A DNA stretch of 64,000 nt from Sipunculus nudus (Eukaryota > Annelida > Sipuncula > Golfingiida > Sipunculidae), in the NCBI GenBank assembly GCA_026874595.1, contig CM049319.1, forward strand, positions 66,374,417 to 66,438,416. Direction: 5' to 3'. Below the pieces are notes generated by a model. The model did not search any database and was not told the DNA's origin. It saw only the letters and a program-made list of their open reading frames with translations. The stretch's first letter is position 1; the number at the start of each line of letters is the position of its first letter. Position numbers and translations under genes: made by a program. This document shows, in pieces, positions 1 through 11,304 of this stretch.

Positions 1-550
1 GTTGTACAAGTGAAAGATTTATATTATAGAACAATTATATTGTACAATGTGTTATTGAAATATCTAATTGTCATAATTTGAATTATAAGAGTTAAAACAA
101 CATAAAATAACATGTTTTAAAAAAATTATTATTTTTCAGCATTGTACTTAATCATTTGACACTAACAGTATCCAATCAGTATTATAAATTTATTAAACTT
201 TTCAAGACTATTCATTGCATTCAGCACAAATCATCATCATCATTGGTAGCCAGATTAATCATTTGTATATTTAATTTCTGTATTTTAATGTTGTCATGCT
301 TTTACATAATATTGTTAATCATTTGATATATGATTAGATATGATCATACAATGATATGTTATGACGGTAATATAAAGCACATTGTGAAGCTTTTTCTGTG
401 TATTTTATTATGTTTTACGGATGAACAAGCAGTATTTAAAACATAAACTTTTAATCACCCTGGGATAGTAAAAAGAAACGTGAACAAAGTAATACTAACC
501 TGTTACTCAATGTGCTAAGAGACCCACTCTGTCAGAAAGTGCATATTAAT
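1..550. other. AT-rich intergenic DNA, no gene seen
   Basis: I see no open frame with protein-like composition, no repeat period and no RNA gene here. The stretch is strongly AT-rich with short A and T runs. Confidence 0.6.
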
Positions 551-554
551 TGCC

Positions 555-870
555 TCTGCTAGGAGGGTATGCCTTTATCAGTGTTTTAGTGTGTTTGTGT
601 GTTTGCATACTCATGAAAAAAATAATCTTATGAACTTTTCCAGGGCATTTAGGGATTAAGCAACTGAAGAATCAAGTAGTTTTTGGTGTGGATCTGGCAA
701 TTGATCTGGAATCAGGAACGTCATCAGTCACTAGTTTATGCACGAGTGAACCTGGGAATATGCGTGGATATTAGTATATGCAAAGTTTTGGGAGCATCCC
801 ACAATAGGAGCCCCACATGGGAGAAGCTTGCAATCCTTAGAATGCACATCTCTAGTTCAACACTGGAGTG
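555..870 (+). repeat. Dispersed SINE-like repeat, degenerate copy 1
   Basis: This stretch has the order seen in three other places in the window (about 13985, 23820 and 57930): a TG-rich part, then a core of the type TTTTGTTGTGGATC with an inverted GATCTGG/CCAGATC-like pair, then a tail with GCACATCTCTAGTT. The copies are too diverged for a clean consensus by eye. No coding capacity is visible. I read it as a short non-autonomous dispersed element; the class is uncertain. Confidence 0.4.
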
Positions 871-1304
871 TTGTCTCACAAATCTTGTTGAATTCTCCAG
901 TCAATTTGTTTACACTGGTGGCGCAGTCATTCTCTGGGCTAGTGTCTCTGCACCAGTGTAAAAACTTCAAAGCCAGCCTTCATCCAGGTTCCTACTTTTC
1001 TGTATTGTAATCTAAAATCGATTTTGACTACACTTCTTGTAACTATCATACAACAGTCATGGATCTCCACTTATCCCCCATCCCACCTCAGGTACTCCAC
1101 TGTTGGGTGTTCCCACTGAACTAACTTTTCTTTTAGCCATCTCCTATAGTTTCAGAAGAACTATAGTTGTGTAAAACATATGACATTTGATTGTTCAGTC
1201 ATTTCACAGATGAGCTGAAATGGTGACGTCTGTCTTTGCAATTTGCATATTATTAATAATGCCTACAGGCCTAATGCAAACCTGTGAAACCTGGTTTATA
1301 CACC

Positions 1305-1665
1305 AGGTATAATGCTTCAATGCATGGCCATTACTTTTTCAAGCAGGCCCACATGTCTTGTATACGACAAAGTTATCAGAGTTGTATACATATGCCCCAT
1401 TTTAGGCTGATATCCCCTCCTGAGAAATAAGCAGGGACATACACGGTGCAAAATTATTGTAGGTGGCGCCACCAGTTTTGTATACAACAAAGCTTTACTA
1501 CAAGTATAAATTTGCCCAATTTCAGGCTGATATATCAAATTCCTCTGGAGAAATAAGCAGGCACATACACTGTGCAAAAGTCACTGTAGGTGGCGACACC
1601 TGTCTTGTGAATGAGAAAGCCATCAAAGATGCATGGACAGGTCAAAATATCAGGCCAATACATCA
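1305..1665. repeat. Tandem repeat, about 140-bp unit, roughly 2.5 copies
   Basis: Three successive blocks share the order TTGTATACxACAAAG, then GGCTGATAT, then GAGAAATAAGCAG(G)xACATACAC, then a GGTGGCGCCACC-like palindrome. The perfect palindrome lies at 1462-1473 and a variant near 1592. Open frames in this stretch follow the repeat and do not look like proteins. Confidence 0.65.
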
Positions 1666-1714
1666 AACTTCTCATGTTTGATGCACTGTGCTGACAAAGC
1701 TTAGGTGAGAAAGG

Positions 1715-1960
1715 CAGTTGCCCCGAGTGAACTGTGACAAATTGCTGGCTCAAGCTACTGCACTGAGTGAACTGCACCTGGCTAGACTGAGTTAACTGTT
1801 GACCTATAGCTGGCTTCACTGAGTGAACTATTGACCTGTCGCCTAATCTGATCAAGTTGCCAGTCTGCCAAAGCTATAAATCGATCCAGGCTGACCTTTG
1901 GCCCGTTACATAATTTGAAATAGTTGGCAGTCTGCCAAGCTATTTTACCTTAAATCTAAT
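1715..1960. repeat. Short imperfect tandem repeat (ACTGAGTGAACT motif)
   Basis: The motif GAGTGAACTG recurs near 1726, 1763 and 1819 with a related GAGTTAACTG at 1791, so the spacing is about 28-36 bp. A second small motif, TGGCAGTCTGCCAAGCTAT, lies near 1927 and a variant near 1858. No gene is visible. Confidence 0.5.
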
Positions 1961-2039
1961 GGCAAGAAGTTATGGATGCTGATATACTGGTGCCAGGTTA
2001 GATGTAACTGCTTCACAAAGCAAACATATGTTGTAAAAT

Positions 2040-2800
2040 GACTCAATTCAGTCTCCATAATTCAACCAATAATCATTCACGTGGAACCATTAAAGACAGT
2101 TATTATAAGAATTATTGTGGGGATTATTCTTGTAAAATAATAAACAAATTGGCTTCAGTGGTGTTAGTCAAAAAACAGGTTTATCACTGCTATAGGAAGA
2201 TACAGCAAACTGGTTCAGTTCAGCTTCTCGTAACTCAGCCAAAAAGTACTGAACCAATACCATTTTAAACAAACTTGATCAACATCTGAGGATAATTAGT
2301 GTGTGAGATTTAAGAATTTGGCCCAGTGGTTTTTGAGAAGAAAATCTTTGAAGCCACTGAGCTAAAATGGGCTGTTATAGCATATGACTAAATTCAGCTT
2401 CCCATAACTCAGCCAAAAGTCCCTAAACAGAGACCATTTGAACAGACTTCAGAAAGCACTACCCTGTGCGATATTAAACAATTTGGCCATCTGGTTTCAG
2501 AGAAGGTCTTTGTACAGGCACTGATGACCTCCGTACAAAAAAGGCTGATGCAGGTTGCCAATACCACAATATCAGATATAATGTGACCAATATTGGCATA
2601 AAATGTTATGATGATAGCTCCAGCCATTTCTGAGATTGAAATTTTAGTATGCTTTTTTGACAGATGACTAAGTTCAACTTCCTGTAACTCGACCAAAATC
2701 CCCGAACTGGAACCATTTAAACAAACTTGAAAGAAATGGAGGTATATAAGATTATCTCTGTGAAATATTGAACAATTTGGCAGGACCATTTTGCAGAAGA
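2040..2800. repeat. Diverged tandem repeat with TAACTCAGCCAAAA motif
   Basis: The phrase AACTCAGCCAAAA followed by a variable stretch, ACCATTT and AACAxACTT recurs near 2232, 2407 and 2686. A phrase like AACAATTTGGCC(A/C) follows in each unit. Spacing is about 175 and 280 bp. The array is followed by a more GC-rich end near 2960-3010 that reads GATGCCGGACGACGCC, probably the end of the element that carries this array. The minus-strand open frame here (2409-2789) spans the repeat units and is not protein-like. Confidence 0.55.
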
Positions 2801-3679
2801 TTTTAAGTTTTTTTTAGCTTTTTCTCTATAAAATCTAAGAAAAGCAGCTAGCCAAAAAATGAGCAAAATCCGATAGAGTTTATCAGATGGCTATTTTTTG
2901 CATAAAATTTCGTAATACTAGCGGCTGTTGTTTTCGAGATAGTATAGGTTAACGTAAAGACGACGCACACTGGATGCCGGACGACGCCACACCATCGCAT
3001 TTGCTCACAGGTACGCTATAAAGTTATTAAAACATCATCACCAAACTATGTTATCTGTGTCGACCGAAAATGACCGGAAGTGACATACCGCAGAGGGTTC
3101 TGATGCTTATTAAAGAGGGGCCCGTGGGCCATGACGCTCAGCTGAATTCAAGGAATGTTGAACAATGAGCAAAATGCCTGCCAGAGTGCCAAAAAAAAAA
3201 AACATGAATTTTGTCCTAAGAAATGTCTGGTTTACAAGAAAACTCGAAGACGGATTGACATGCCGAATTTCAGACCAATACTTTGAACCACTTTGTATCA
3301 AATTTCAAGTTTCCACAGAGACTTTTTATGGACCTCTCTGGATGTCAAGTAAGAAGATCCCAGGTCCAGAGGTCACGATTTGTGCCCTGTTTACAGATTA
3401 CAGATTCTTTGAAGGTATCAAAAATGCAGATAAAAATTCGTAAAAATTGAAAAATACAGGTGGCGCCACCAGTTTGCAGGAACTGTTGAATCACTCCATG
3501 ATCAATATTCATGCAAAGAATCATGGTGATCAAGGCAGTAGTTATTCAGGTACTAAAGCTTTTGTATCAGTTTTTAGCTCAGCTGACTGTAAGTCTTCTG
3601 AGCTTAACGATCACTCTTTGTCCGCCGTCCGTCTGTCCGTATGACCATCAGGCCATCCGGCCGTCTGTCCGTTTTCAAA

Positions 3680-5455
3680 GCACAAATCGTAACCACTGGA
3701 CCTGGAATCTTCTAAATTTACATCTAGAGAGGTCCATGAAAAATCTCTGTGGAAACATGAAATTGGGTCTCTGTTACGTATATTCTTCAACCTATGGGGC
3801 TCCGAGGTACCCCCCAGAATAATGAAAAATTTGATACAGAAGCTCAATTATCTGAACAATTAATGCATTGATCACCATGATTCTATGCAGGGATATTGAT
3901 CATGGAGTGTTTCATCAATTTCTGCAGACTGGTGGCACCACCTGTATTTTTTCAATTTTTTACGATTTTTTTTCTCTATTTTTGAGACCCCAAAAGATGA
4001 CGTCATCTGTTAACAGGGCACAAGTCTTAATGACTGGACTTAGAATCTTCTGTCTTGACATGCAGGGAGGTCCATGAAAAGTCTTTTCAGAAACCTGGAA
4101 TTAGGTCTCTGTTACCCATATCCTTCGAGCTATGGGGCTCCAAAGTACCCTCCAGAATAATGCAAATTTTAATACAAAAGCTCAAGTATCTGAATGACTA
4201 CTGCATTGATCACCATGAATCTTTGCATGAATATTGATCATGGGATGTTACAATTTTTTCTCTCTTTTTTTCAGTTCTGCAATGAAACTGTCATCTGTTA
4301 ACAGGGCACAATACGTAACCACTGGACCAGGAATCTTCAAATTTAATGTCCAGGGAGGTCCATGAAAAATCTCCTTGAAGACCTGAAATGAGGTCTCTGT
4401 TACCCATATCCTTCGAGCTATGGGCTCCGAATACCCCCCCCCCCCCCAGAATAATTCAAAATTTGATACAAAAGCTCAAGTATCGGAATAACTACTGCAT
4501 TGATCACCATGAATCTTTGCATGAATATTGATCATAGGATCTTTTTTTCCAATTTTTACGAATTTTTTTCTTGATTTTTGAGACCTTTAAAGAAGTTGTC
4601 CTCTGTTAACAGGGCACAAATAGTAACCGCTGGACCTGGATTCTTCTAACTTGACATCAAGGGAGGTCCGTGAAAAGTCTCTGTGAAAACATGAAATTAT
4701 GTCTCTGTTACCCATATCCTTTAAAGTAAGTACCCCTCAGAATAATTAAAAATTTGATACAAAAGCTCCAGTATCTGAATAACTAATGCATTGATCTCCG
4801 GGATTTTTTTGCAGGCATATTGATCATGGAGTGTTCCATCAGTTCCTGCAAACTGGTGGCGCCACTTGTATTTTTTTCCAATTTTACGAATTTTTTTTCT
4901 TTATTTTTGAGACTTTTAAAGAAGCTGTCATCTGTTAACAGGGTACATATCTAAACTGCTGGACCTGGAAATTCTTACTTGACATCAAGGGAGGTCCATG
5001 AAAAGTCTCTGTGGAAACATGAAATTAGGTCTCTGTTACCCATATCCTCCGAGCTATGGCGCTCGTTAATACCCGTAAGAATAATTTAAAAAGTGATACA
5101 AAAGCTGAAGTATCTAAAAAACTAATGTACTGATTGCCATGATTTTTTGCATGCATATTGATCATGGAGTGTTTATCAGTTCCTGCAGACTGGTGGCGCC
5201 ATCTATATCTATATATTTTTTTTAATTTGTACTCATTTTTCTCGTTTTGAGACTTTCAAATAAAGTCTCTTCTTGTAACAGGGCACAAATCGTAACCACC
5301 TTACCTAGAATCTTCATACTTGACATCTAGGGAGGTCCAAGAAAAGTCTTCATGGAAATCTGAATTTAAGTCTCTGTTACCCATATCCTCTTAGCTATGG
5401 GGCTCGTAAGTACCCCAAAAATAATTAAAAATGTGATACAAAAACTGTGTTCGTT
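3680..5455 (-). repeat. Tandem array, about 330-bp unit, 5-6 copies
   Basis: The phrase beginning CACAAATCGTAACCACTGG (or a close variant) occurs near 3682, 4019, 4306, 4614, 4945 and 5283, so unit lengths are about 338, 287, 308, 331 and 338 bp. Each unit has GAGGTCCATGAAAA, GGTCTCTGTTACCCATATCC, then GTACCCC and AGAATAATT, then TGATCATGGAGTGTT, a GGTGGCGCCACC-like palindrome and CATCTGTTAACAGGG. Length differences come from poly-T and poly-C runs. Confidence 0.85.
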
Positions 5456-5459
5456 TCTG

Positions 5460-6620
5460 GAGAACTCCTCTGACACCCTTGAAACGACCTTTTCGTAACC
5501 CGGCATAGTTGTTCCCTCACCTATGTAGTTGTGCATAACAAAGACAGGTGGCACCACCTGCAATCCTTTCTTTGCAGTCTGAATCTGGATGTCTTTTAGA
5601 TAACAGCCCATATCTCAGGAGTGGCTCAATGTATTGAGCTTAAAGTTTGCATGTCCATAGATCTTGGATCTCTCCATCTTGTAATTGCCACAGGTGGCGC
5701 CACCTACAATACTTTTTGCGTAGCATCCATCTGTGCATTTGCCATCTGTTCGTCTTAGTGGTTCTTCAATGTATTGGGTTGAAGTTGTGCATGTTCATAG
5801 ATCCTTAACATCTCCATCTCGTAAACAAGACTGGTGGCGCCATCTGCAATCATTTTCATATGGCGTCCATCCGTACATTTGCTTTTGGTAAAAATTGATC
5901 ATATCTCAGGAGTGGTTCCAGGTATTGGTCTGAAGTTTTGCATCTCCATCCATCTTGGAAAGTTTTCTCGTAAACCAGACAGGTGGCGCCACCTACCTCC
6001 CCGTTTTTTGTAGAATAAATTAATGTCCTTTTCTCAGGAGTGATTTGCCGTAATGGCCTACAATTGTGCATATCCATAGATCATGGACTCCTCCATCTTG
6101 TACTCAAGACTGGTGGTGCCATCTGCAATCATATTCCGAAGGTTTCCAGCCGTACGTGTGCTTTGTGTGGAAATAGCTCATATCACCAAATTGGATCAAG
6201 GTATTGGTCTGAAATTTGGCATATCCATCCATCTTGGAAAGTTTCTCGAAAACCAGACATTCGGCGCCACTTACCTTCCCGTTTCCGTAGAATAAATTAC
6301 TGCTCTTTTCTTAGAAGTGGTGTGCCATATTGGCCTGAAATTGTGCATGTCCATATATCCTGGACTGCACCATGTTGTTCTCAAGACTGGAGGCACCATC
6401 TGCAATTGTTTTCCTGTGGTGTCTGTACATTTGCTTTCGGTGAAAATTGCTCATATCTTAGGAATCGTTCAAGGTATTGGTCTGAAATTTGGCATGTCAA
6501 TCCATCTTGGAGAGTTTTCTCATAAACCAAACAGGTGGCGCCAGGTGTTTTTGTTGCTTAAATTAATGCCCTTTTCTCAGAGTTTTTGTGGACTATATTC
6601 AGGAGTGGTGTGACATACCA
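5460..6620. repeat. Second tandem array inside the element, two alternating unit types
   Basis: Units contain TCAGGAGTGGTTCAAGGTATTGGTCTGAAxTTTG-like text, a CCATCCATCTTGGA step, CTCGTAAACCAGAC and then the GGTGGCGCCACC palindrome (perfect at 5693-5704 and 5982-5993; variants near 5545, 5833, 6112, 6258 and 6534). Successive palindromes are about 130-150 bp apart. The open frames at 6040-6613 run through these units and repeat themselves, so I do not treat them as genes. Confidence 0.75.
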
Positions 6621-7872
6621 CTTAATCCATCCCTCACTCCACCTGTACCACTGTAAAAATGCAATACAAAAACTCAACTACTGCACTGATGACCATGATA
6701 CTTAGCATGCATATTGATAAAGGAATGTTTCATCAGTTCCTGTACACTGGTGGTGCCACCTGTATTTGTTTCATTTTTTAGGCATTTTTTTTGTATTTTT
6801 GAGACCTTCAAATGAAGTGGTCATTTGTTTACATGGCACAAACCGTAACTGCTGAACCTAGAATCTTCTTACTTGACATCCAGGGAGACTAATGAAAAAT
6901 CTTCTCGGAAACCTGAAATTAGGTCTCTGTTACCCATATTCTCCGAAATATAGGGCTCGTAAATACCCCAAAGAATAATTAAAAATTTGGTACAAACAAA
7001 AGCTCCAGTATCTAAATAACAAATTCTTTGATAGCCATGATTCTTTGGATATATATTGATAATGGAGTGTTTCATCAATCCTTCAGACTGGTGGCACTAC
7101 CTGTATTTTTTTCAATTTTTTACACATTTTTTTTTCTATTTATGAGACCTTCAAATGAAGTTGTGATCTGTACAAAAGCCAACTGAAACCCATTTCTAAG
7201 GACTCTTCACAAATACATAATTTGTTTGCACTCTGGCAGTCATTTTGCTCATTATTCAACATTCCTTAAATTCAGCTGAGCGTCATGGTCCATGGGCCAC
7301 TTGTTTTATTATTCTTTAGGGTACTTGCGAGACCCGTAGCTCGCAGAATATGGATAACAGAGACCCAATTTCAAGGTTTCCAAGGAGATTTTTTCATGGA
7401 CTTCCCTTGATGTCAATTAAGAAGATTCCAGGTCCAGCGGTTACGATTTGTGATCTGTTAACAGATAACAGCTTCTTTGAAGGTATCAACAATAGAGAAA
7501 CAAATTGTAAAAGTAGAAAAATTACAGATGGCGCCACAAGTTTGCAGGAACCGATGGAACACTCCATGATCAATATTCATGCAAAGAATCATGGTGATCA
7601 GGCAGTAGTTATTCAGGTACTGAAGCTTTAGTATCACATTTTTAAGTACTCTGGGGGGTACTTTAGAGCCCCACAGCTCAGAGGAAATGGTAACAGAGAC
7701 TTAATTTCAGGTTCTCCTAGGAGATTTTTTTATAGACCTCCCTGGATGTCAAGTGAGAAGATTCCAGGTCCAGTGGTTACGAAGTGTGCCCTGTTAAAGG
7801 AAAACCGGACGGATGACGGACAAAGGGTGATCGCTATAGCTCAGATGACTTTCAGTCAGCTGAGCTAAAAAC

Positions 7873-10084
7873 CAATTGTAGTGAGGTGCTTATTACTTCT
7901 GGGAAGAAAATGGGCTTGGGTAACATGCACTCACACAATTAAAAGAGATAAGATAACACTGTTTTAACTGGAATAAAATTTAGAGTCTTCAAATTACCAA
8001 GACTGCAACTATTGTTAAAGTTTCAAATAATATAAGTACCAGGCTTGGTAGATTGACTGCTCTTTTGGAGTTGGTGGCTCTTCACCTGGGTAGCCGACAT
8101 TGTCGTAAAACCAACCCCAGGATATATGAGAAGCCATACCCTGGCTGGCCCACAGGGCCGCCTACTATAGGGCCCACTGGTCTATTCCAAAAGAGACCGG
8201 ACAGCCGTATGTCCAGCGGTTTTACTCAATAAGGCCAGGGGGTCGAGCCACTAGCTTTTAGCCTGTGATTGGCTGATGGTCTCTTAACTGACACCTGCCT
8301 CCTCGCCCCAACTGTAGTTAAGGGCAAAGGTAACAATATTAGGGAGAATGTTACAATATCAAATAAAGTTAAATATCCTTGTTAACTGGCAGTCATTGTA
8401 TTAACTTAATTGATATATGAAGTAGTTAATAAGAAATGGCCATCTAAAATTTGATTTTTTGTGACCTTGATCTTTCGCCCTATTTAACAAATTGTTTGTT
8501 TTATGAAAGAAAAATCAATTAGAACTAGAGATATGTTTAAAAAATGATTATTCCTGATTGATTCTGACCAATGCGTGAAAAATGGTTATATCCGGTTTCG
8601 TAATTTGCATATTATTAAAAAAGTATTGAAGGTATCGCTACCTAACTTGCCACTGCACTTCTACTTGTTAATGTCGCGTGTCTTCATATGATTGAATTTT
8701 CAATGAAATGATGGGAACCAGGTGTTACAGTAGGTTTTTCATCTATCTGTCTAAACACCTTATAGATATGTAGAACATCCACAATGAAAATCTGAAAAAA
8801 TGTACTATTTTACCCCTGAGACCCTGAAAAATAGTATACTATATAACGGTCGTTGACAGGGTCAAAATAATTGGACAATAGTGAGGTATATCGTGAGTAT
8901 TAAGTATCGATGAAATTTGGTGATAAAAGTGTTAGAATAATAAGAAAAAAGGAAGTCGAATAATAATGTTAAACACAAATATCTTCATGTATCCATATGT
9001 GAAGTTAATTACCCTCTTGGGTAGCCTCAGGTTGACTCCAGGTTACCCCACACGGCTTTTATCCCCTGATATGTTTACTAAATAATAGGCCAAAATATTC
9101 ATGATTGAAAGCTGGAATCAATTGTTGAAAAAAAAACTCAAGAGACGCAAAATGTTTTTTGTTTTTTTTTTACGGAGGTACCGACCTCCATTTTCTAATG
9201 CTTCTTGCACTTCACTTCACCAAAATAATTTTTACAGGCTCCCTTTCAGGATGTGCCAGTCTGGCGCTTTCCTGTCAGGTGCGCGGGGACGTCATTCATA
9301 TAATACAAGGAGCCCCGCGCTATCTCAGGTGTGAACCTGAGTCTGCCAGCAGCTGGTTTAAAAACACTGGATACCCACCAGATCTTCCCCAGGAGTCCGC
9401 CCATCCTTGTGTACAGATATTCTTCTTCGGTCCCCGAATAACGTATCCATCTTCGGGCTTGGGCCACCTCGATATCAGAAAGCCGAGCTCCCCGATATCT
9501 TCCAAAATATTTTAAGACCCTGGGTGAACGTGCACCGGTTTAGAAGTTAGAAACGTTAACCACTGCAGCCCGAAAAAGTACCCTCAAATAGTGTAGATAC
9601 ATTTTGAAAACCACGCTGCAATTTCGCATTTCAAGGTATAGTTGATGCGCAATCCTGTTCTGTCTTTCAGTATTAAGCACTTATTGTTCAAATTCCCATT
9701 TTAGGTACCAATACGCCCCTGCATAAGAAGCACATAATACCTTTAATCCTCTCTGTATATAATGTTTTTATAATTACACGTTTTACAAACGAGTCAAGCA
9801 AACTACACATCTGTGCAAGAGAAAAAATACGGTAAATGTACCCATCTTTAATACAGCATGTCTCATCTAACCTTACTTGCAGAACCCTGCGTTACTTATA
9901 GGTTGTATTCATTTGAAAGCTAGGTTGTAAACCGGTTTATGTTCAGGATCCAGGAGTGACCAATTTGCTAAATATATTGGCAAAATTACTTTATTCCAAC
10001 GTCTATATTTCTGATGTCCTTGATCCTCTGGATGCGGCCAATTTTTGTGTTAGCCTTTTTCTTAATCCCTGCAATTAATCATTC
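7873..10084. other. Intergenic DNA, no gene; GC-richer islands of unknown origin
   Basis: Most of this is AT-rich and featureless. A GC-richer patch at about 8050-8330 and another at about 9165-9570 stand out. Read on the minus strand, the second contains GCAGTGGTTAACG and ACGTTCACCC, which faintly resemble RNA polymerase III A and B boxes of a tRNA-derived SINE, but the match is weak. No protein-like open frame is seen. Confidence 0.4.
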
Positions 10085-10090
10085 TTTATT
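10085..10090 (-). terminator. Polyadenylation signal AATAAA of the lengsin-like gene
   Basis: TTTATT on the plus strand reads AATAAA on the minus strand, 37 bases after the stop codon at 10127. This is the nearest poly(A) signal and fits a short 3' UTR. Confidence 0.55.
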
Positions 10091-10126
10091 AATAAACTTG
10101 TTAGGATAATCAATCAATTGTAACAC

Positions 10127-11304
10127 TCATATCAATTTGTATTGTTCAATCTCTTTCCTGAAGGAGTCCGGGTTATAATTTTGGGGGTGGAAATTTGGGA
10201 AATCCTTGACCTCCATTTCTTTATTTGCAATAAACGTGTCCACAAAGTACGAACCCATTGCATTTCTTATAACTTTATCATCCTTCAAAGCTGAGAGAGC
10301 CTCCTGAAGCGTATTTGGGAGGGGAACTGAATCTGTGCCATCGGTAGTTTCCAAGGGAATAGGTAATTCTCTTTCGATTCCATCCAGACCCGCAGCAATT
10401 GTGGCTGCAAGCGCTAGATAAGGGTTGTTAGCTGACGTTGGTAGCCTATTCTCTACAGCGACCTTGAGTTTACCAAAGTTTTTCACTCTGAAGGCTGAAT
10501 CGCGACGATCAAAACCCCAGTTGGCGTACTTCGCGACCAAGAATTCCGTTTTCCATCGGTAGCAATTGACTGTTGGGGCGCAGAAGACGTCGATTGCTCG
10601 GGCGTGTGAGCACAGTCCTGCAATCCAGTGTCGAGCAATGTCGGACAAACCTTGACTATCATCCGAATTAGCGAATACATTTTCCCCTTTCTGGTTCCAG
10701 AGGGAATGGTTCAGATGGGCAGAATTAGACGAGAATTCTTCAGATCGTTTCGTCATATAAGAAGCTATGTAACCTTTTAATCTGGCGATCTCTTTCGAGG
10801 CTTCCTTTGCGAAGAAATAGTTATCAGCACCTTTGATCGCCCACTGCGGTTTCATGCTAAACTCAACCAAACCTGGCCCAATTTCAGAGTGCATTCTCTC
10901 TAACTCAATACCGGAAACCGCGAGCTCTCTGTCCAGCGTGAATAGGAATTCTTCTATTCCAGACTGAACTAATGTTGAAAAGCTGTCTATACCCTCGAAT
11001 GCTGGGGTTTCATCTGAATTCAGGAGCGTGAACTCCGTCTCAAACGCCGACAACAGTCTGTATCCCTTGTCGCTGAGACGCTGGATTTGTCGTTTCGCCA
11101 CTTGGACAGAACAAGCCTCGAAAGGATTACCCTCCATGGTGTGGATATCACAGAGAATCTCTCCCAATTTGATGTCGCCCTCCTTCCATGGGATGGGATA
11201 CACTGTGCCAGGTCTGGGCTTGCACAATCCGTTGGGAAATCCCTTCTTCTCTTTTTCACCTCCGATGAACCTCATTTGTGTACGGGGGCCAATGAGATCC
11301 AGGG
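10127..11304 (-). CDS. Lengsin-like gene, terminal coding exon (GS catalytic barrel)
   Basis: The acceptor is TTTCATTACAG just above 11304. The frame begins with two bases that complete a GCC codon with the G from the first exon, then LDLIGPRTQMRF. It runs without a break to TGA at 10127 and encodes residues 53-443. One large exon for the whole barrel is notable beside the many small exons of the other gene in this window. Confidence 0.92.

Larger units (their letters stand above)
3570..7304 (-). mobile_element. Same element family, complete minus-strand copy nested in the plus copy
   Basis: Read on the minus strand, the head is at 7304 (ACAAGTGGCCCATGGACCAT) and the hairpin tail ends at 3570, next to a GACGGACAGACGG-like run near 3610-3675. 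Between them are two arrays: about six units of roughly 290-340 bp (3680-5450, and one more at 6650-7180) and a block of shorter units (5460-6620). Length is 3.7 kb. It interrupts a repeat unit of the outer copy, so it inserted later. Confidence 0.7.
3115..7872 (+). mobile_element. Hairpin-ended repeat-carrying element, plus copy, split by a nested copy
   Basis: The head (CCATGACGCTCAGCTGAA type) is at about 3115-3150 and is followed by a partial repeat unit up to 3569. The unit resumes at 7305 exactly where it stopped: GCTTTTGTATCA on the left continues as TTTATTATTCT then GGGTACTT on the right, the order found uninterrupted near 20160-20200. The tail at 7810-7872 has GACGGACAAAGGGTGATCGC and the hairpin at 7837-7867, then ends in GAGCTAAAAA. 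No transposase is visible, so it is non-autonomous. The arrangement resembles mollusc elements with a tandem core (pearl/BIV type, thought to be Helitron-related); that link is inference. Confidence 0.7.

Noticed and set aside
3680-5455. CRISPR-like direct repeats
   Set aside because: The units are about 330 bp and alike throughout; there are no short repeats with unique spacers, and the DNA is animal.
6040-6613. Open frames of 161 and 98 residues
   Set aside because: They run through tandem repeat units and repeat themselves; not genes.
9240-9570. tRNA-derived SINE on the minus strand
   Set aside because: Box A and B matches are weak and no second copy is seen in the window; mentioned only as a possibility.
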